A stretch of DNA of 64,000 bases. Origin: Sphagnum compactum (lineage: Eukaryota > Bryophyta > Sphagnopsida > Sphagnales). The notes beneath the pieces were generated by a model that searched no databases, had not been told where the DNA came from, and saw only the letters and a program-made list of their open reading frames with translations. A program made the translations under genes and the position numbers. Below are positions 12,449-26,200 of the stretch, piece by piece; positions within the stretch are counted from its first letter, which is position 1, and each line of letters starts with the position of its first letter. The stretch lies in assembly GCA_965153455.1 (NCBI GenBank), contig OZ234493.1:33842213-33906212 (forward strand). Direction: 5' to 3'.

Positions 12449-12720
12449 TGAATGTATGCAAAAGCATCATCAATGGAAAGAACAAAGAAAGACTTGAATG
12501 TATTTGGAAGCATCAAGGAGAATAACAAGAGAGATTCTGAATGTATGTCGAAGCTTAAGGGGAAAAACAAGAGAGATTTTGATCGGATTCAGAATTGTCC
12601 AGGGAAAATCAAGAAATATATATGAAGTCAAACCAGAGAAAGAACAGAAGAAAGTTAGGATGTATGTGGATGCAACAAGGGAAAGAACAAAAGAAACTTT
12701 GGATTGAATGTGGAGGTATG
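12449..12720 (+). repeat. Degenerate ~45-bp purine-rich tandem repeat
   Basis: Units beginning GAATGTATG or close variants occur near 12449, 12495, 12538 and 12670. Each is followed by an AAGCATC-like block and a purine-rich AACAAGAGAGATT-like block. A short charged open frame (12498-12707) simply follows the repeat periodicity and is not supported as a gene. Confidence 0.55.
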
Positions 12721-15700
12721 ATAGAGAGAATAGAAGGAAGGTTTTAAATGTAGGGTTTAACTGGGTTTGGATAGATTTGTGCATTGAAGTACTTTTTTGA
12801 CTTGCCATCTTGAGAATTATTTAACAACCACCATCAGTTGCCTCCTTGCTTTCCATTGCTCTCTCAACCATTCCATAGTGAATCAGGAATTTGACTATTG
12901 ATTTACCGTGGGGCTTTACGGTTATCATGCAGGGCCATATGCATCTCAGGTATGAAGAATTGTCCATCAACTATTGTAGACTTTCCAGATCTGGGTTCTG
13001 GATTTGAGCACCTAAGAAATGCATACTGAACACTCTAAACCCTCTCTGATTTGAGTTCTTCTGAAACTCAATATTCTTCCCCTCTTTAGTAGATGCAAAA
13101 GGAAATGGTCAGAAGACAGTTCTTATGAATCAGACATAAATATTGTTAACACCAAGATTTGCATTTTTTTTGTTCTTTTTTTCTTCTTGGTGTCTTTTTG
13201 TTTTGGATATGGCCACAACATTTTGTGCAGCTGGTACTGGCAGGATTTGAAAACCTTCTTTCTGACTTGAAGATTTCCTCATGTGAATGCAGAGCTGCTG
13301 TTACACAACTCAACATCTCTGTTATGTCATGTGAAGAGTTTGTCATATGAGCACAAACGGTTTGGTACTTTTGTGTTGGTTAGCTATTACCTATTGTACT
13401 ACCCATCCACATACATCTACCTACCAAGTAACCACCAATAGCGTTTACCCTACCAACGAGTAGCTACTTACATTCCCTACCTACTGACCAATGATTCTTT
13501 ACTCACTTAAATATGAAGTTGGTTAGTCATAAAAGTAATCACGAATGTAGTCACAAATGTAATTGAACTTTATGCATATAAACCTATGACCATCTAAAAT
13601 AATGAAAAAAAAAAATTTGTTGAGTCACATGGAGGATGCCACTATAGTTGTGCTTGGGTGCCACATTTTGTTTGTTGCGACTAATGTTTTTTGTGACTTG
13701 TTCAAGGCAACTAGACACTTTAGTAATGACATGTGATATTTACAATTAAAAATTAGTTGTAAATCTAATCATTGGTACACAAATTCCTTGTACGGTTTCC
13801 ATCAAAATTTATCATGATAGTTGTTAAGGCCAGAATTGTTCTATCACCATTGAACAAAGTGGATAGAATTGTATTGTCAATATTGGACAAAGTGAACAAG
13901 AGGAAATAACATTCTAGTGCAAAGTGGTGACATAGGGTTGAGTGATTAGGATTTGTTGAGAATTTGAATTTATGTTCATGATGGGAAATCAACAAAGAGT
14001 TATGAGAGAAATTTTAAGTTTTGATCATTCAAACATTAAGTAGTTTTTGATGATGAAAGCAAGTTCACAATAGGAACTAGGAAGGATTTTTTATCGAGAA
14101 GAACATTTGCATTACATTGTATTTTGTATTTTGTTTTCTTATTTTCAATTCCATCTAATTTGTATATATTTTCAAATTACTTCAAATGTTACATGATTGT
14201 TATAGTATGGATTCTGGATGGGATTTTGTTTGGGTTTATTCTTTGATTTCTATAGTTGGTTAACATTATAGACTCTAAATATCTACATAATAATATGTTG
14301 AACCACATAACTAAAAAATAAACTAGTGTTAAAAAAATAACATTTATCAATAATATTCATTTGCAAATTTTTTTTACTCAATAAATTAGGTTTAGATTTC
14401 GAATGTTCTTTTGAATGATGAAAAACACCATGAAAAAGGTTGGGGATCAAATAAATTTAACATGACTTGCATGATTTTTAGGAAATTTGTATGTGAACCA
14501 TAAATAACTTGAAAAATCCAATCAATAAATTAGAATTATGATAACACTTAAATGTGCATAATTTTCCTTTTGCATAACAACTTGGATGTTTTGGTGCCAT
14601 GCTAATACTAAGCAATTTCAATTTTTATTTTTAAAAATGTTCTTTTGTGGATATGAAATTGATAATAATAGTTTTGTCCATGCCTCCAAATCTTTTGACC
14701 CCTAGTAGTTTGGATTGTCAAATCATGGATATAAGAATTCAAGTTTTGACCATCAATTGATTCTTAAATCCAAGGTGTTAAGTGGGATGTCCTTCCAAAT
14801 GTCTTAATAGCATAGTGTTTTTTGTTATTTTTATCAAAAATTACTTCTTTTGGTTTAGACTTGCCTCTTATTGTCATCCTTCAACGTTTTCCCAATGGTA
14901 CCCAGTGTTCCCCTAATGTTTCTCAATGGGTTTTTGGTGCTACTTAACATTCCCTATCAATTTTTTCCCCCACATTGCTTAACATCTTTCCAACATATTC
15001 CCAACACCTCTCTCATTTTTCAAAGTTTTTTCAATGTCTTTTAGGGTTTTCTTGATGTAGCCTAACACCCCCCCCCTAATTAAGAGTTTTCTTAGCTTTT
15101 CTTGACGTTTCTCAAAGTTTTTTCTTTAGCACTCACCATCCCTTGACATCTCTTTGGTGTTTTCCTAGTGTCCCCCCCCCCTTCTTCCCCCTTGTCGTGT
15201 AAAAAACACATGTGGACATCCATTAGCATCTTCTTGTTGTCACATGAAGAAAAGACCCTTAACATTTTCAAGTGATGGTGCTTAAAAACATTGTCACCTT
15301 AAAAAAAAACTTTTTTTGCCCAACATCCCTTGGTGTTTTTTCAACACTACCCAACAAACCTTACCTAGCACCCCTTGGCATCACCATGACATTGCTTCAT
15401 ATCCCTTGATGTTTCCTTAATGCTACCTAATGTCCCTTGAGTGCCTTCCCGGCATCCCTTGTTATTGCCCAAAAATAAACAAACAAATAAATAAAATATT
15501 ATTTTGATGTCCCTTAATGTTTTTGCAACACTACCCAACACGCTAACATCGCTCGATGTTTTGCAATGTTTCCTTGACACTACTTAGTGCCCCCTCCTCA
15601 TGCCTTGGCATTTTCCTAACATCTATTGTCGCTTGAATTTTTTTTTCCCCTTGATGTCCATTGGTGTTGTCCCATTGTTCTCATTGTCACCCATTGTCCT

Positions 15701-16600
15701 TTTGTTGTCCCTACCATCTTTTGAGCCTATCCCATCATTTCTTAGCATAAATGAGATGTTTTCAAACTTTAAAAACTATGCCAAACCTAAAAATTGCATG
15801 GATACTTTAATTGAAATGTCATTTAGGTCCCAAGGACATACTAGGGATGTGTCAAAAAAAAACAAGCAATAGCAACCCTAGCAAAATCATTTGACCAAAA
15901 AACACCTTTCACAAAAAGAAAACCACAACAATTTGATGTTTAGAACCTCTACCCAGAAAATCTCTACCATGATATTTATGTTTTGATAGGAACAAATATA
16001 ACCAATGGCTATTGTGTTTGACAATTATTAAATTAGGCAAATGCATTTTAAAACCTAAGATGTGTTGACACCATTGTTGGGTACTAACTAGTGATTTTAA
16101 AATCTCCAAAAAAACTTAAAACTAAAATGATACAAGGTATTAGATATTGTCAAATTTTACATAGAGTTGTGGTATGAATATAATCAAATTTATAGTTTTT
16201 AGATAATGGGTATCAACATAAGTAGTGAAGAGACCACTGCCAATTAATATTTAACATGAATATTATGCTAAGAACTTATTATATCTTGTTTTTGTACAAA
16301 ATTGTAATTACACAAACAATCGCTTCTAACTAAAATAATAATAATTAATAACATTAAGATCAGCCCAACACTTCTTAATTCATGGGGCCATCATTTGAAA
16401 CATACGATTATATTTTTTTTTAACAATAACATGTTGGGAATCAAATTTTATTGGAAACCAATAAAATATCACCCCCTTCCTATCTGCCTACAACTCGAAC
16501 TCATACCAACTTTTGGAACATAAAAAACTGATAGGTAATGAGTATTGAAGGTAACCTATAGCCTACCACATTCCCATATAAATTTTTTTGATATATAATA
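12721..16600. other. AT-rich intergenic DNA with low-complexity repeats
   Basis: No supported gene. At 13380-13480 there is a stretch of CTACC/TACCTA motifs like that at 32650-33000. At 14840-15760 lies a long, very degenerate array of CCCTTG, TTTTCCTAA and CTACCCAA blocks roughly 25-35 bp apart. All open frames here are short and without domains. Confidence 0.5.
14840..15760. repeat. Degenerate CCCTTG/CTACCTAA tandem array
   Basis: Similar blocks such as CATCCCTTG, TGATGTTTCCTTAA and GCTACCTAATGTCCC recur throughout this 0.9 kb with variable spacing, like an old decayed minisatellite. Poly-C runs (15066-15075, 15173-15181) lie within it. Confidence 0.5.
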
Positions 16601-16985
16601 GAGTTATCCATAAAATCACCCTACCTTCACCCTGTCTTTGGGCTTGCTTTCACCCCCCATCCTCTCTCTCTCTCTTGTATCCGCAAACTAAGAAAATTTT
16701 ATTAAATCTCAGTATGAAATGCTGAAACTCAGCATTTAATGCACAATGTTCGAGACTAATGGTTGTAGTTGTACAGGTAGGAGGAGTGAAAATGTACGGA
16801 GGCGCTCAGGAAAAAGGAAAGATAGGATGAAAACTCAGTTTACCACCGAAATTGATCGAAAAACTAGTTACGGTCCCCAATAATTTCGCTTTGTAAAATT
16901 TTCATTCTCAGTCATGCGTTTGATGGCCTATTGTGCCGAAACTGACTGTTCTCGGCCCCTAATCGTGAGACTTTACGGATAACTC
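16601..16985 (+). mobile_element. TIR element family 1, copy B (best complete copy)
   Basis: This 385-bp copy is flanked by TA on both sides (16599-16600 and 16986-16987). Its left end reads GAGTTATCCATAAAATCA. Its right end, read inverted, begins GAGTTATCCGTAAAGTCTC, so the TIRs are about 18 bp with three mismatches. The interior is non-coding. The TA duplication and small size fit a non-autonomous Tc1/mariner-type MITE; the family name is unknown to me. Confidence 0.8.
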
Positions 16986-16987
16986 TA

Positions 16988-19900
16988 ATATTGTCACAAG
17001 TTGAACTATCACACTTAATTAGTCCAAGTTCGGTCCCTAATGCTTTATAAATCAATGACATATTATCAATTTGATCGGATACCATGACCCAAACCATGTT
17101 ACATATTGACACCATACTAACATGAAAAGACATTATCATTTAACATCATCACACAAGGAAATATATTAAAAAAATGGATGTTTGAAAAACCTTGAGCATT
17201 TGATGTATGAGTAAACATGCATCCAATCAACTAATAATATAGGATTTAAGAGTATTAAAAAAATATGTATCTTTTTAAGATGTAAGATTGTAGGTCATTG
17301 AATGTGCCTATGGTGACTCTCGGCATGATTCCATTGACTAACTAGGATCAAATGATACATCGACTAACATACCCACAAAACTTGCTTATAACTTGGTCAT
17401 TAAAGTATCCAAAAATGGTGGGGATGGATGATTGTATGGTGTTTAAGACCTAGATTGTAATTCAATACGCAAACCTTAGAACATAAAACTTTACATTGAT
17501 ATTAATACTCCAATATCAATGCCCAAATAATATTGGAGACTTGAAATTATACTTCATGCACAACATAATCCATTTAGACTGACATTTGGAGACAATCTTA
17601 GCAATAATATTCAACTTTCCATCATATGGACTTTAATTTCTTTAAACTACTTCAATATTATACTAGCCTGACATATTTTCCAGTAATTAATTACTAGAAA
17701 AAAATTCAGTAATTTAAAATTTTTAACAATTTAGTGCCTAAATCTTGGAAATGCCTTTTTAATTTTTACTTGGAAATAAAGTCCCTTGAACAGTCAGAAT
17801 GAATATGTCAAACAATACTTTTGCTGAATACTTTAATAAATTTCTTTGATTTTGTTGAATGTTTTAAAAATATAGAAATTCAATATTCAGCACAAAAATG
17901 CCCAATCTGCCAGGCTACTATGGTATATCCATGACCAAGTATAGACCAATAATAAACATTTTATGGCAAGCAAGTTGGAAACACCTACTATGATGCCACT
18001 TGAAACACAAGAGAGCAAGTTGTTCCATTTCTTCCAAGTTTACATGTTGCTAATTATTTACATTGTGCTTATTTAGTTATAAATTATCACTTTAAACAAA
18101 TGAGAGATTTTTTACTTTCTTCAAAATTGATATTTTGCAAAAAAAAAATTTGCATTTTGCTAAAGATACTTGGATGTTTGAGCTTTCGTCATTGTCATGC
18201 ACAATCATCCTCTCCTTGCACTTTGTGCCTAGCTAGGTTCTTCTTGTATTCCCTTCTGTCAATTAATTCTTTCTTTTTTTCCCTCACTTTTGGTTGTTTC
18301 CTATTCTCTCAAGTTGTGCATTGAAATTCCATCAAGGTTAGTTATTCTTATGACTTTGTCCGCATGGTTTTTCTTGTATCATCATTTCCTCCTTTTTGTT
18401 GAACAATTTTTTGATCTAGGTTCTATATAGATTCCCTTTAAAAACTAAATAAAAAGTAGCCAAAATGGAAAAAGGATGGATAATGGCCACCTAGAATCTA
18501 GGTCTAACCTACTTTTATCCTCTTTTCACTTATGGCCTTTATTTAGTGAGCAACAAATTCTTGGAATAATTTGACCATGCCAAGTTGTTTTGATACGGAA
18601 ATGTACTAAGTTACCAATGAGTTTGAATGAATTTGAATTTCAAAGCCACGTCCCCTAGAGAAGGTCCTCTCATAATGCTAAAGAATCCAAGGGTGAAACC
18701 TAAATAAATAAAATGAAATTCATGGGCGAGAATAACCATAAAATGTTGTTAACCTAGGGCTTTATGGAAGCCATTAACATTTGTTGACATGGTATTTGAT
18801 GAAGTTATTCCAATGACTTGAGTGGGTTATTAGGTGTCAACCAAGATTGGGTTGAATGACATTTTTTGCTTTGAAATATCAATTTTGGTTCAAAACAATC
18901 CCAAACTTTATGATTAAAATAAAGGAGGTGGATCAATTTTGGTTTAGGGCATATAGAGCAATGACTTTCCAAACAATTAGAGCTATTCAATGATTGCATC
19001 ATGAGGAATATTGGCACCACAATAGTGTTATGGAAACACATATGACAAAAAGAGCTTGTACATGTAACATATAAAAATGGGCTTGGGGGGGAGTTACAAC
19101 TTAGTATAGAATCACAAAATACGACAATCCAAATTGGAGTCAAACCGTTATTCGACTTCCAAAAAAGTAGTCAATTTTTGGACATATGAGAAGTTGAGAA
19201 CAATATTGTGGGTGGGAGGGGGAGGAGATGAGATGAGATGCCCCTTTGCTTGTTCCTCATGCTCTCATGCCAATGAGCTTTGCCCACCTCCTAAATTAAC
19301 ATTTTTTCCTCACCATAATCATCATTTTTCAAAAACGTAAGGCAAACTCTTTCCCATTAGAGAATGTGCATAATACCCCTAATCATTGTGTTGGGTGTGC
19401 GACAAGCTTGTCCTATTGCACTCACTTGCAAGCTTTCTTGACACAATGCTTCGGGGGCTTGCCCATTCTTTAATACCTAAAACATAAATCTACAGAAATA
19501 GGCATATGAAGGGGAGGGTTCTAACACGTACTTCTTAAGAGTGGGAGGGATCTTACAAATGTCCGTTAAGGTGTACCAAGTAGATATAAGATCCTTCGCA
19601 CTCTTAAGGGCTAGTTGTAAGGTCCCCTCCTCATTTGTAGTGAGCTATTCACGGACATTAGGTGCCCTCCAAATACAGTTTGAAAATTTCTTGAATTGTT
19701 TTATGGTACTAACTTGACAATTAATGAGTCAAATTGGATTAAAGTTGTAAACTCTATAATTTGTGCACACAAATGACTTTCTTTTTGCTGTCCTCTTTAC
19801 ATGGCATAGACATCAGGTATTGTAGAACAACTGGTATTGACTTAAGGTGACGCAGCAAAACCTCAAGGCCAAAAAAATCGACACTCACGACCCCGATCTT

Positions 19901-20995
19901 AGCTACTACTAAGGTACTAACAAGGAATGCAATTTTGATGGCTACTTGGTTGGTATCATCATGTAATCTGTTCAACAAATCTGTAAGAAAATCTGAAATT
20001 TTATATGACATTGCAAAGCAAAGAAGTAAGGTACTAGGTGCTTCTTTGCATTAACACCTTTCCTTTAGTGGGCAGCCCAGCAGCAGGAGGTACCATTGCC
20101 TCCTTCAGTGGCAGCTTCTTCTTCAGCCTTTCTTCTTCTGCATTGCATGACTTTGTTGCTTACAAACTAACTGGCTAGTGGCAGCGGCCACCTCTTCTGC
20201 CACAGAAGTAAGTACACTACTTTGTGTTTTTTTCTTTCATCATGTTTTTTTGTTGGGTTTATGGTTGCAATAACAACGCAAAGGAAAGAAAGAATGAAAG
20301 AAAGAAAGTTGGTGACCTATGATCAATCAGTTGTGCCACATGGGAGTTGTCTATAGGGTAGAGCGGTAAAGAATTTATGTGTGTCAGCTACCAATGGGGG
20401 GGGGGGGTGGGGGATGGGGGGGGATTCCTGTTATTACACTCCCAACTACTACCTCAAAGAAAAGCACAAGTTTCTCAACTTTTGTCATGCCGCATGGCAA
20501 CTCCGTATTGGATTTGTGTCCACAAATAATGGCTAGAACTGGCTGGGCAACCCCTGCTCCTCCTCCTCCTCTTGCCAGACTGCACTTTCATAGACAAACA
20601 CCATATACGGAAGGAACTGGGCATCATATGCAAAAACTGCTCTTTGACTGCATCACATGAGTGTTTTGAGAAAAAGCAACTTGCTTGCAAGTAGCAAACA
20701 AACCACATTGCCCCCCCCCCATTCTCATAATGCAGCACATCCTACTGTGATGATCATGATGATGATTGTGCAGTGTTGTTCTTCAGGACCCCAGTGTTTC
20801 AGAACTGAACAGAAATTTAAGTTAGACTTACATGGCCAAGGACTTGCCTGGGGAGGGGCGTGGGGGTTCAACTCACCTAACTTGTTGGGCTATAAAATGC
20901 ATCAAGCTTTTTTACTAGGATGGTTCTCTCTTGGGTGCTGGTTCACTGAGGGCCCTAGGGTTGATTATTTATGTGGTTTGAGAAACATTTATACA
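16988..20995. other. Intergenic AT-rich DNA, no gene supported
   Basis: Open frames are short, lack domains and lie in low-complexity sequence. A near-perfect stem-loop at 19534-19608 is listed separately. At 20277-20310 there is a GAAA-rich microsatellite and at 20396-20424 a G-rich run. Confidence 0.5.
19534..19608. repeat. 21-bp near-perfect inverted repeat (stem-loop)
   Basis: The arm CTTAAGAGTGGGAGGGATCT at 19534 onward pairs with 19588-19608 with two mismatches over 21 bp, leaving a 33-nt loop. A compact hairpin of this size could be a small RNA precursor or a MITE relic. Sequence alone does not decide. Confidence 0.65.
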
Positions 20996-20999
20996 GTCA

Positions 21000-21245
21000 A
21001 TTCCATTGAACCAGACCTAATGGGAATCTAGCGAATTCGCTGGCTGGTTCATTGCATGGATTGAACAGGTCCTAATGGGTCCAATGAATTCACTAGTTCC
21101 ATTGAACAGGTCCTAGTGGAGATCCAACAAATTCACTAGTTCCATTGAACAGGACCTAATGGAGATCCAGAGAATTCACTGGTTCATTGTATGGATTGAA
21201 CGGGATTTAATGGAGATCCAATGAATTCATTAGTCCATTAATGGG
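21000..21245 (+). repeat. Tandem repeat with 41-55 bp units
   Basis: ATTGAAC occurs at 21005, 21060, 21101, 21144 and 21195. Each is followed by AGGTCCTAATGG-like and GATCCAA-GAATTCACTAGT-like blocks. There are five units of variable length. It is non-coding. Confidence 0.75.
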
Positions 21246-21989
21246 GATGGGTGAACGACACTCACATTTTGTATGAGTGATGTGTGTGTCTTGGAGTTTG
21301 TTTCATTGACTGACCCATTTTGCAAAAAATTGTAAGCTTTGATTAAATCATGTGAAAAGTTGGTTTCGAGTATTAGAAGGGACTGTAGTGCAAAGTAGAA
21401 GTAGAGATCTAGAATTAGCTAGGTGCTATTTATGTAACTTCATACAGATATAGACACATATTCCTGGCCTCCCCCATCTTCTGGAAGTATGTATCAGAAA
21501 GAACAAAAAGAAGAAAAAGAGAAAGTCCAGCCATGGTAGTAGGTCAAGAGTAGGTAGCAATTTTTTTTTAAACAATTTACAAAGAGAGAAGAGAGGGTGA
21601 TCAGAAGAGAAGAGGATGGTGATCTGACATTCTTTTGCTACAGAAAATTTCTAACAAAATATTTGTTTTTTGTTAGAAACATTGTGGGATTTTGTTTCTC
21701 CTTTTAGTATTATTACTACATTGGACACCCGACTACTATTTTTTCTCTTCTTCAAACACAGACCTTGGAGTTGGATTTGGGTCTCCAAATGATTTTTAAT
21801 GACAAACATGTTAGTTAGTTGGGTGACTCCTCCTCATCAAAAGAATGCCAACCAACTAGCCATCAACAACATAATAATACCAATGATATTTACATTGTTG
21901 TCCAGTTTGAAAATATGAATGAAAATGATGAGTGTGGATTTTAAAGGCCCACCAAGTAGCCATTTTTTAGGGTGTGAAAAGTTAGGATG

Positions 21990-22195
21990 TTACAAATTGC
22001 CCAAACTTGAATAATTTGTTTTTCTTCTAAAACTCTTTAAAAATTGCCATATTTCTACACATGGATTCAAATCAGGTAGCCAAAAATATGATGGATGTTC
22101 AAAGTTTTTTTTCTTGTCATAAAATTTTAATAGCCAAATTCGGTTAAATCGGCTTATATGGGTGATTGTGCCACCTTGGCTACATGACAAAAAGT
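21990..22195 (+). repeat. Dispersed repeat family 3, copy 1
   Basis: This diverged copy has GTAGCCAAAAATATGATGGATG at 22076-22097, the core TAGCCAAATTCGGTTAAAT at 22131-22149, and ends GTGCCACCTTGGCTACAT. The same block order occurs near 44000, 46600, 48650, 49700 and 63400. Confidence 0.6.
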
Positions 22196-22249
22196 GTAAA
22201 AATTATCAGATGCTCATTGCTTTTGCATGGGCTTTTTTGGCCCCCTGTT

Positions 22250-23227
22250 TCTCTCTCTCTACCTAGTACTCCTCAAAAGCTTCAGCATATACTCTTGAAT
22301 GAGAGCAATGGAATAATTGAGAGGAATGGAATAGAAAGGATTGATGATCAGTAGTACTAGTCTTACTTGAATGAATGAAGCTGTAAAAGTGGTGACCCAA
22401 TTTCCAGACTTGGAAGTTTCCTGTCTCTTTTAGCAAACCTGCTCACTTTGTTCAAGGTTTCATAGTCTTTTCAAAACTGGGTTTCCAGATTTAAGGGAAC
22501 ACCTAATTGAAGATACATAATATTTTATTATTATTACTACGTAGGAAGTGTAATTTTTCCCCAGTGGATGTTTTAGCTTGAACTTCAGATCATGATTCAG
22601 TTTACAAAAGTACAACAATTTTTTGATGCTCGTGTAAGAAACTCTTGAAAGTTTGATTTATGTAGCTACGAAGAACTCAACAAAGTTTCTGAGACATAAT
22701 ATTTATTTATAAATTTTCTTCTACCCCAATCCCTCCCCCCATCACATTCTATTTATTTTGTTTTCAGCCTTTTGCATTGCAATGCAAGCAAACAGAATAC
22801 TAGATCAGAGATCATAGGAGATTCTGAAAGCTCTGCAGTTGGTTACAAAGTTCTCTATACATTGAGAAGTCCTTAGTACCTCAGGGAGGTTCTTGTAGGG
22901 GTGGTGGTGGTGGTGGTAGTACCCTGGTTTCTGACCAGTGTGGCTTTGAGGTTTCTAGACAATCCTAGTGATCAGTTGCTTGCTTGATTGCTTCTTTGCT
23001 TCTTTGCTTGCTTGATTGCTTGATTGCTTGATTGGTTGCTTGCTTGATTGCATGTAGTCATTGAACTGCTTCAGGATCCATAGACATGTATCCACTTTGT
23101 TTTTGCAGCTAGAGAATAGTCTTGATCAGTAGATGTATGAAATTATATTGTAGAGCTTGAGATTGGGATTGAATCTTATACTTTGATCTACTGCAAAATT
23201 TGTGAAGTAGTAGTGATCATCATCATC
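22250..23227. other. CHX upstream region with TTGC/TTGA microsatellite
   Basis: There is no gene here. At 22978-23052 a microsatellite of interspersed TTGC and TTGA tetramers lies about 180 bp upstream of the CHX ATG. A GGT/GTG run sits near 22901-22918. The 5' leader is presumably within the last few hundred bases. Confidence 0.5.
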
Positions 23228-26200
23228 ATGTCTACTACTATGGCCACTATTGGTGGTGCAGCATTTGCTCAATCCGGCACGTCAAATGTAACAACTGCTG
23301 CTGCTGCTTCTTCTTCTTCTTCTCAGCAGGCGGGGGCGGATGTCACGTCCAGTGGGTTAGTGAATGGAGACAATCCACTACATCATGCATTGCTGTTGCT
23401 CATTATCCAAATAGGCGTGATTATCTTCCTCTCTCGCTTCGTCACTTTCCTCCTCCGACCCCTCAAACAACCTCGTGTCGTTGCTGGTAAGTAGTTACGC
23501 AAACTCTGATAATTCTATACATCATATAGTACATTCCAGTCTCTTGAAATCTCAATCTCTTTCTCTCTCTCTCTCTCAGACCCATGCATGCAACAGGTGT
23601 TGAATATTAGCATTCACTCACCCATGCATGCAGCAGATCTTGAATATTCAGATTAGGTTTTGTGTGTGTGCACTGGACATTGATCGATCGGATGTATCTG
23701 CTGCTGCTGCTGCTGCGGTGTGCAGAGATCGTGGCGGGTATATTGCTAGGACCCACAGCATTCGGTCTCATTCCAGCTTTCACACAAAACATCTTCCCAC
23801 AAAGCTCTCTGGGGATTCTCGAGACTTTAGCCAATGTGGGACTCATCTTCTTCCTCTTTCTCGTCGGCCTTGAGCTCGACATCCACAAGCTCCGCAAGTA
23901 ATAAGAGTCTTCTATACACTGAATCTTTTGTTGCAGGACCAGTTCCTCTCCTTTGATCAATACCAGCTTGAACTCTTCTTGTACAAAAAGATGCATGCTG
24001 CTGCTACAGGCAAGCATGCTAGAAGCTGCACAAGTGCTGCATGCAGCAGGTGCCCAGGTATGGATGCTAGAATTTTTTTCTAACATTGTACTACATCTCC
24101 ACCTGCACTGCACAGGACTGGAACAGCCACAGTTGGGATTGCAGCAGCAGGAATACTACTTCCCTTCGCGCTTGGCATCATCGTCGCCTATGTCATTTAC
24201 AAAGACATCCTGGTGCAACCTCACTCGCAGCATTTCGGTGCCTTTGCCATGTTCATCGGCTCCTCTCTCTCCATCACCGCCTTCCCTGTGTTGGCTCGTA
24301 TTCTTACTGAGAGAAATCTCCTCACAACTGATGTAAAAGTCTCTTGCACTCTGGACTCCCTCTTACCACCCATCCCTCCTCAAAGTTCTCATACTCTCAA
24401 GCATCAATCAATCAGCTCCGATCATGAACATGCCATTCTAATTTGTCTCACGCTTTCGTTGCTGAAGTTGATGTGATTCTGCTTGCTGTTCGATCTGTTG
24501 AGCTGCAATGATGCAGGTGGGACAAACGGCCATGTCTGCAGCAGCATTGAATGATGTGGTAGCATGGGTGCTTTTGGCACTTGCAGTAGCCCTCACAAAC
24601 TCAGGATCATCTCCATTGGTTGCATTGTGGGTAGTTCTGCTTGGAATTGGCTTCGTAGGCTTCATGTTTCTCCTGGTGGGTCCTGTTGCCTTTGCATTGG
24701 CACGCCATGAGGAGCCAATCCCCGAATCCGTTGTGGTTGTCACACTCTTGCTGGTTCTTGGAGCTGCATTCCTTACAGATATCATTGGCATCAATGTCAT
24801 CTTCGGAGGATTTGTCTGTGGTCTCCTCATCCCTAATGAAGGACCGTTTGCAGGTGGGTTGGTTGATGATGATGATGATAATCCATGATCCCAGCCCATG
24901 AGGCTTCTCCCAAGTTCTTCTGGCAAAGAAAGAATTGCACTGCCGGAAGCAGCAACCCAATGTTTCTTAAGAACTTTGCTTCAGCTAGCTGCCATGGATG
25001 ATGATGATTCTTGACTGTTCTAGAAGAGAGTTCTAGCCTCCAGGAACACAATGTTCCAATGCTGCAGCAAAGTTCAGAAAACTGTACAAGCTCCAGCAGC
25101 AGCTAAACCCTAAACATGTGTATGCTGGTGACGCCACGGTGGTGGTGGTGGTAAAGCTGAATCATCAGTTGCTTGCAACTACTGTGGGCATGTTGTGATT
25201 GCAGGGATGTTGAGAGAGAAGATTGAAGACTACGTGAGCATCTTGTTTTTGCCTCTGTACTTTGCATCATCCGGTCTCAAGACAAACCTGTCTGCCATCA
25301 AAAGCAACACTGGAAGTATGTACCATTTAAGACTTGAGCAGCAACAGATTTCAACATTTGACTCAAAAATGGATTCTTCCCATTCATGAGATCAATGATC
25401 TCAAGACCTGTGCTTAATTAACCCTAAATTCTTGCTTTGATATATAGCAATTGTGGTGCTGATGTCGGGTGTGTGGGCGAGTGCATATACTATGTGGCAG
25501 TGGCTATGCTCTTCATGGTGATTGGAGCTGCATGTGTCGGCAAGATCATGGGGACAGTGATTGTGGCAACAGCATGGGGTATGGCTCGTCAGAAGGCATT
25601 TGTTCTCGGTTTCCTCATGAACACTAAGGGGCTTGTGGAGCTCATTGTTCTCAACATTGGTCTTGCCAAAGGGGTATGTAAGCCTTTTCTTTTTGTCAAT
25701 CTGTGATCACCACCACCACCACAACTACTGCCATGGCTACTCTGCTCTGAATTTGTTCTCAAATGAGATGAAATGTACTTTACATTTGTCTTAGTAGTGC
25801 ATTCAGCAAGTCAATGTTCTGGAGTTTATGAATTCTGCCAAGAGCTGATGATGATGATGATGATGATGATGACAGTCCTGCCCTAATTCCTTGCTCACTC
25901 TTGCTGCTGCTGCACATTGTTTTTTTCTAGGTCATCAATGAGGAGTTGTTTGCAATCATGGTGATCATGGCCATTGTGACCACATTTCTCACAACACCAG
26001 TACTCGTGTGGTTGTACAAACCTGCACGTGATGTTATTCCCTATGTGAGGAGGAAAATTGACACTGGTGACAGCAAAGATGAGCTGCGCATGCTCATCTG
26101 TGCTCCTGGATCCAGTAGCATTCCAGCAATGATGAACTTGGTGGAAGTGACAAAGGGCAGGGAACCCAAATCCTTGCGAGCATACGTGCTACACTTGATG

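Noticed and set aside
12498-12707. Basic, charged 69-codon frame
   Set aside because: It tracks the ~45-bp purine-rich tandem repeat and ends within it.
14840-15760. Regular spacing of CCCTTG blocks, as a possible CRISPR-like array
   Set aside because: This is eukaryotic DNA. The blocks vary in both sequence and spacing, with no identical repeats separated by unique spacers.
25437-25500. Alternative earlier start of CHX exon 6 after TATATAG at 25447
   Set aside because: With the natural exon 5 donor it gives a stop. The acceptor at 25500 restores frame and family alignment without extra residues.
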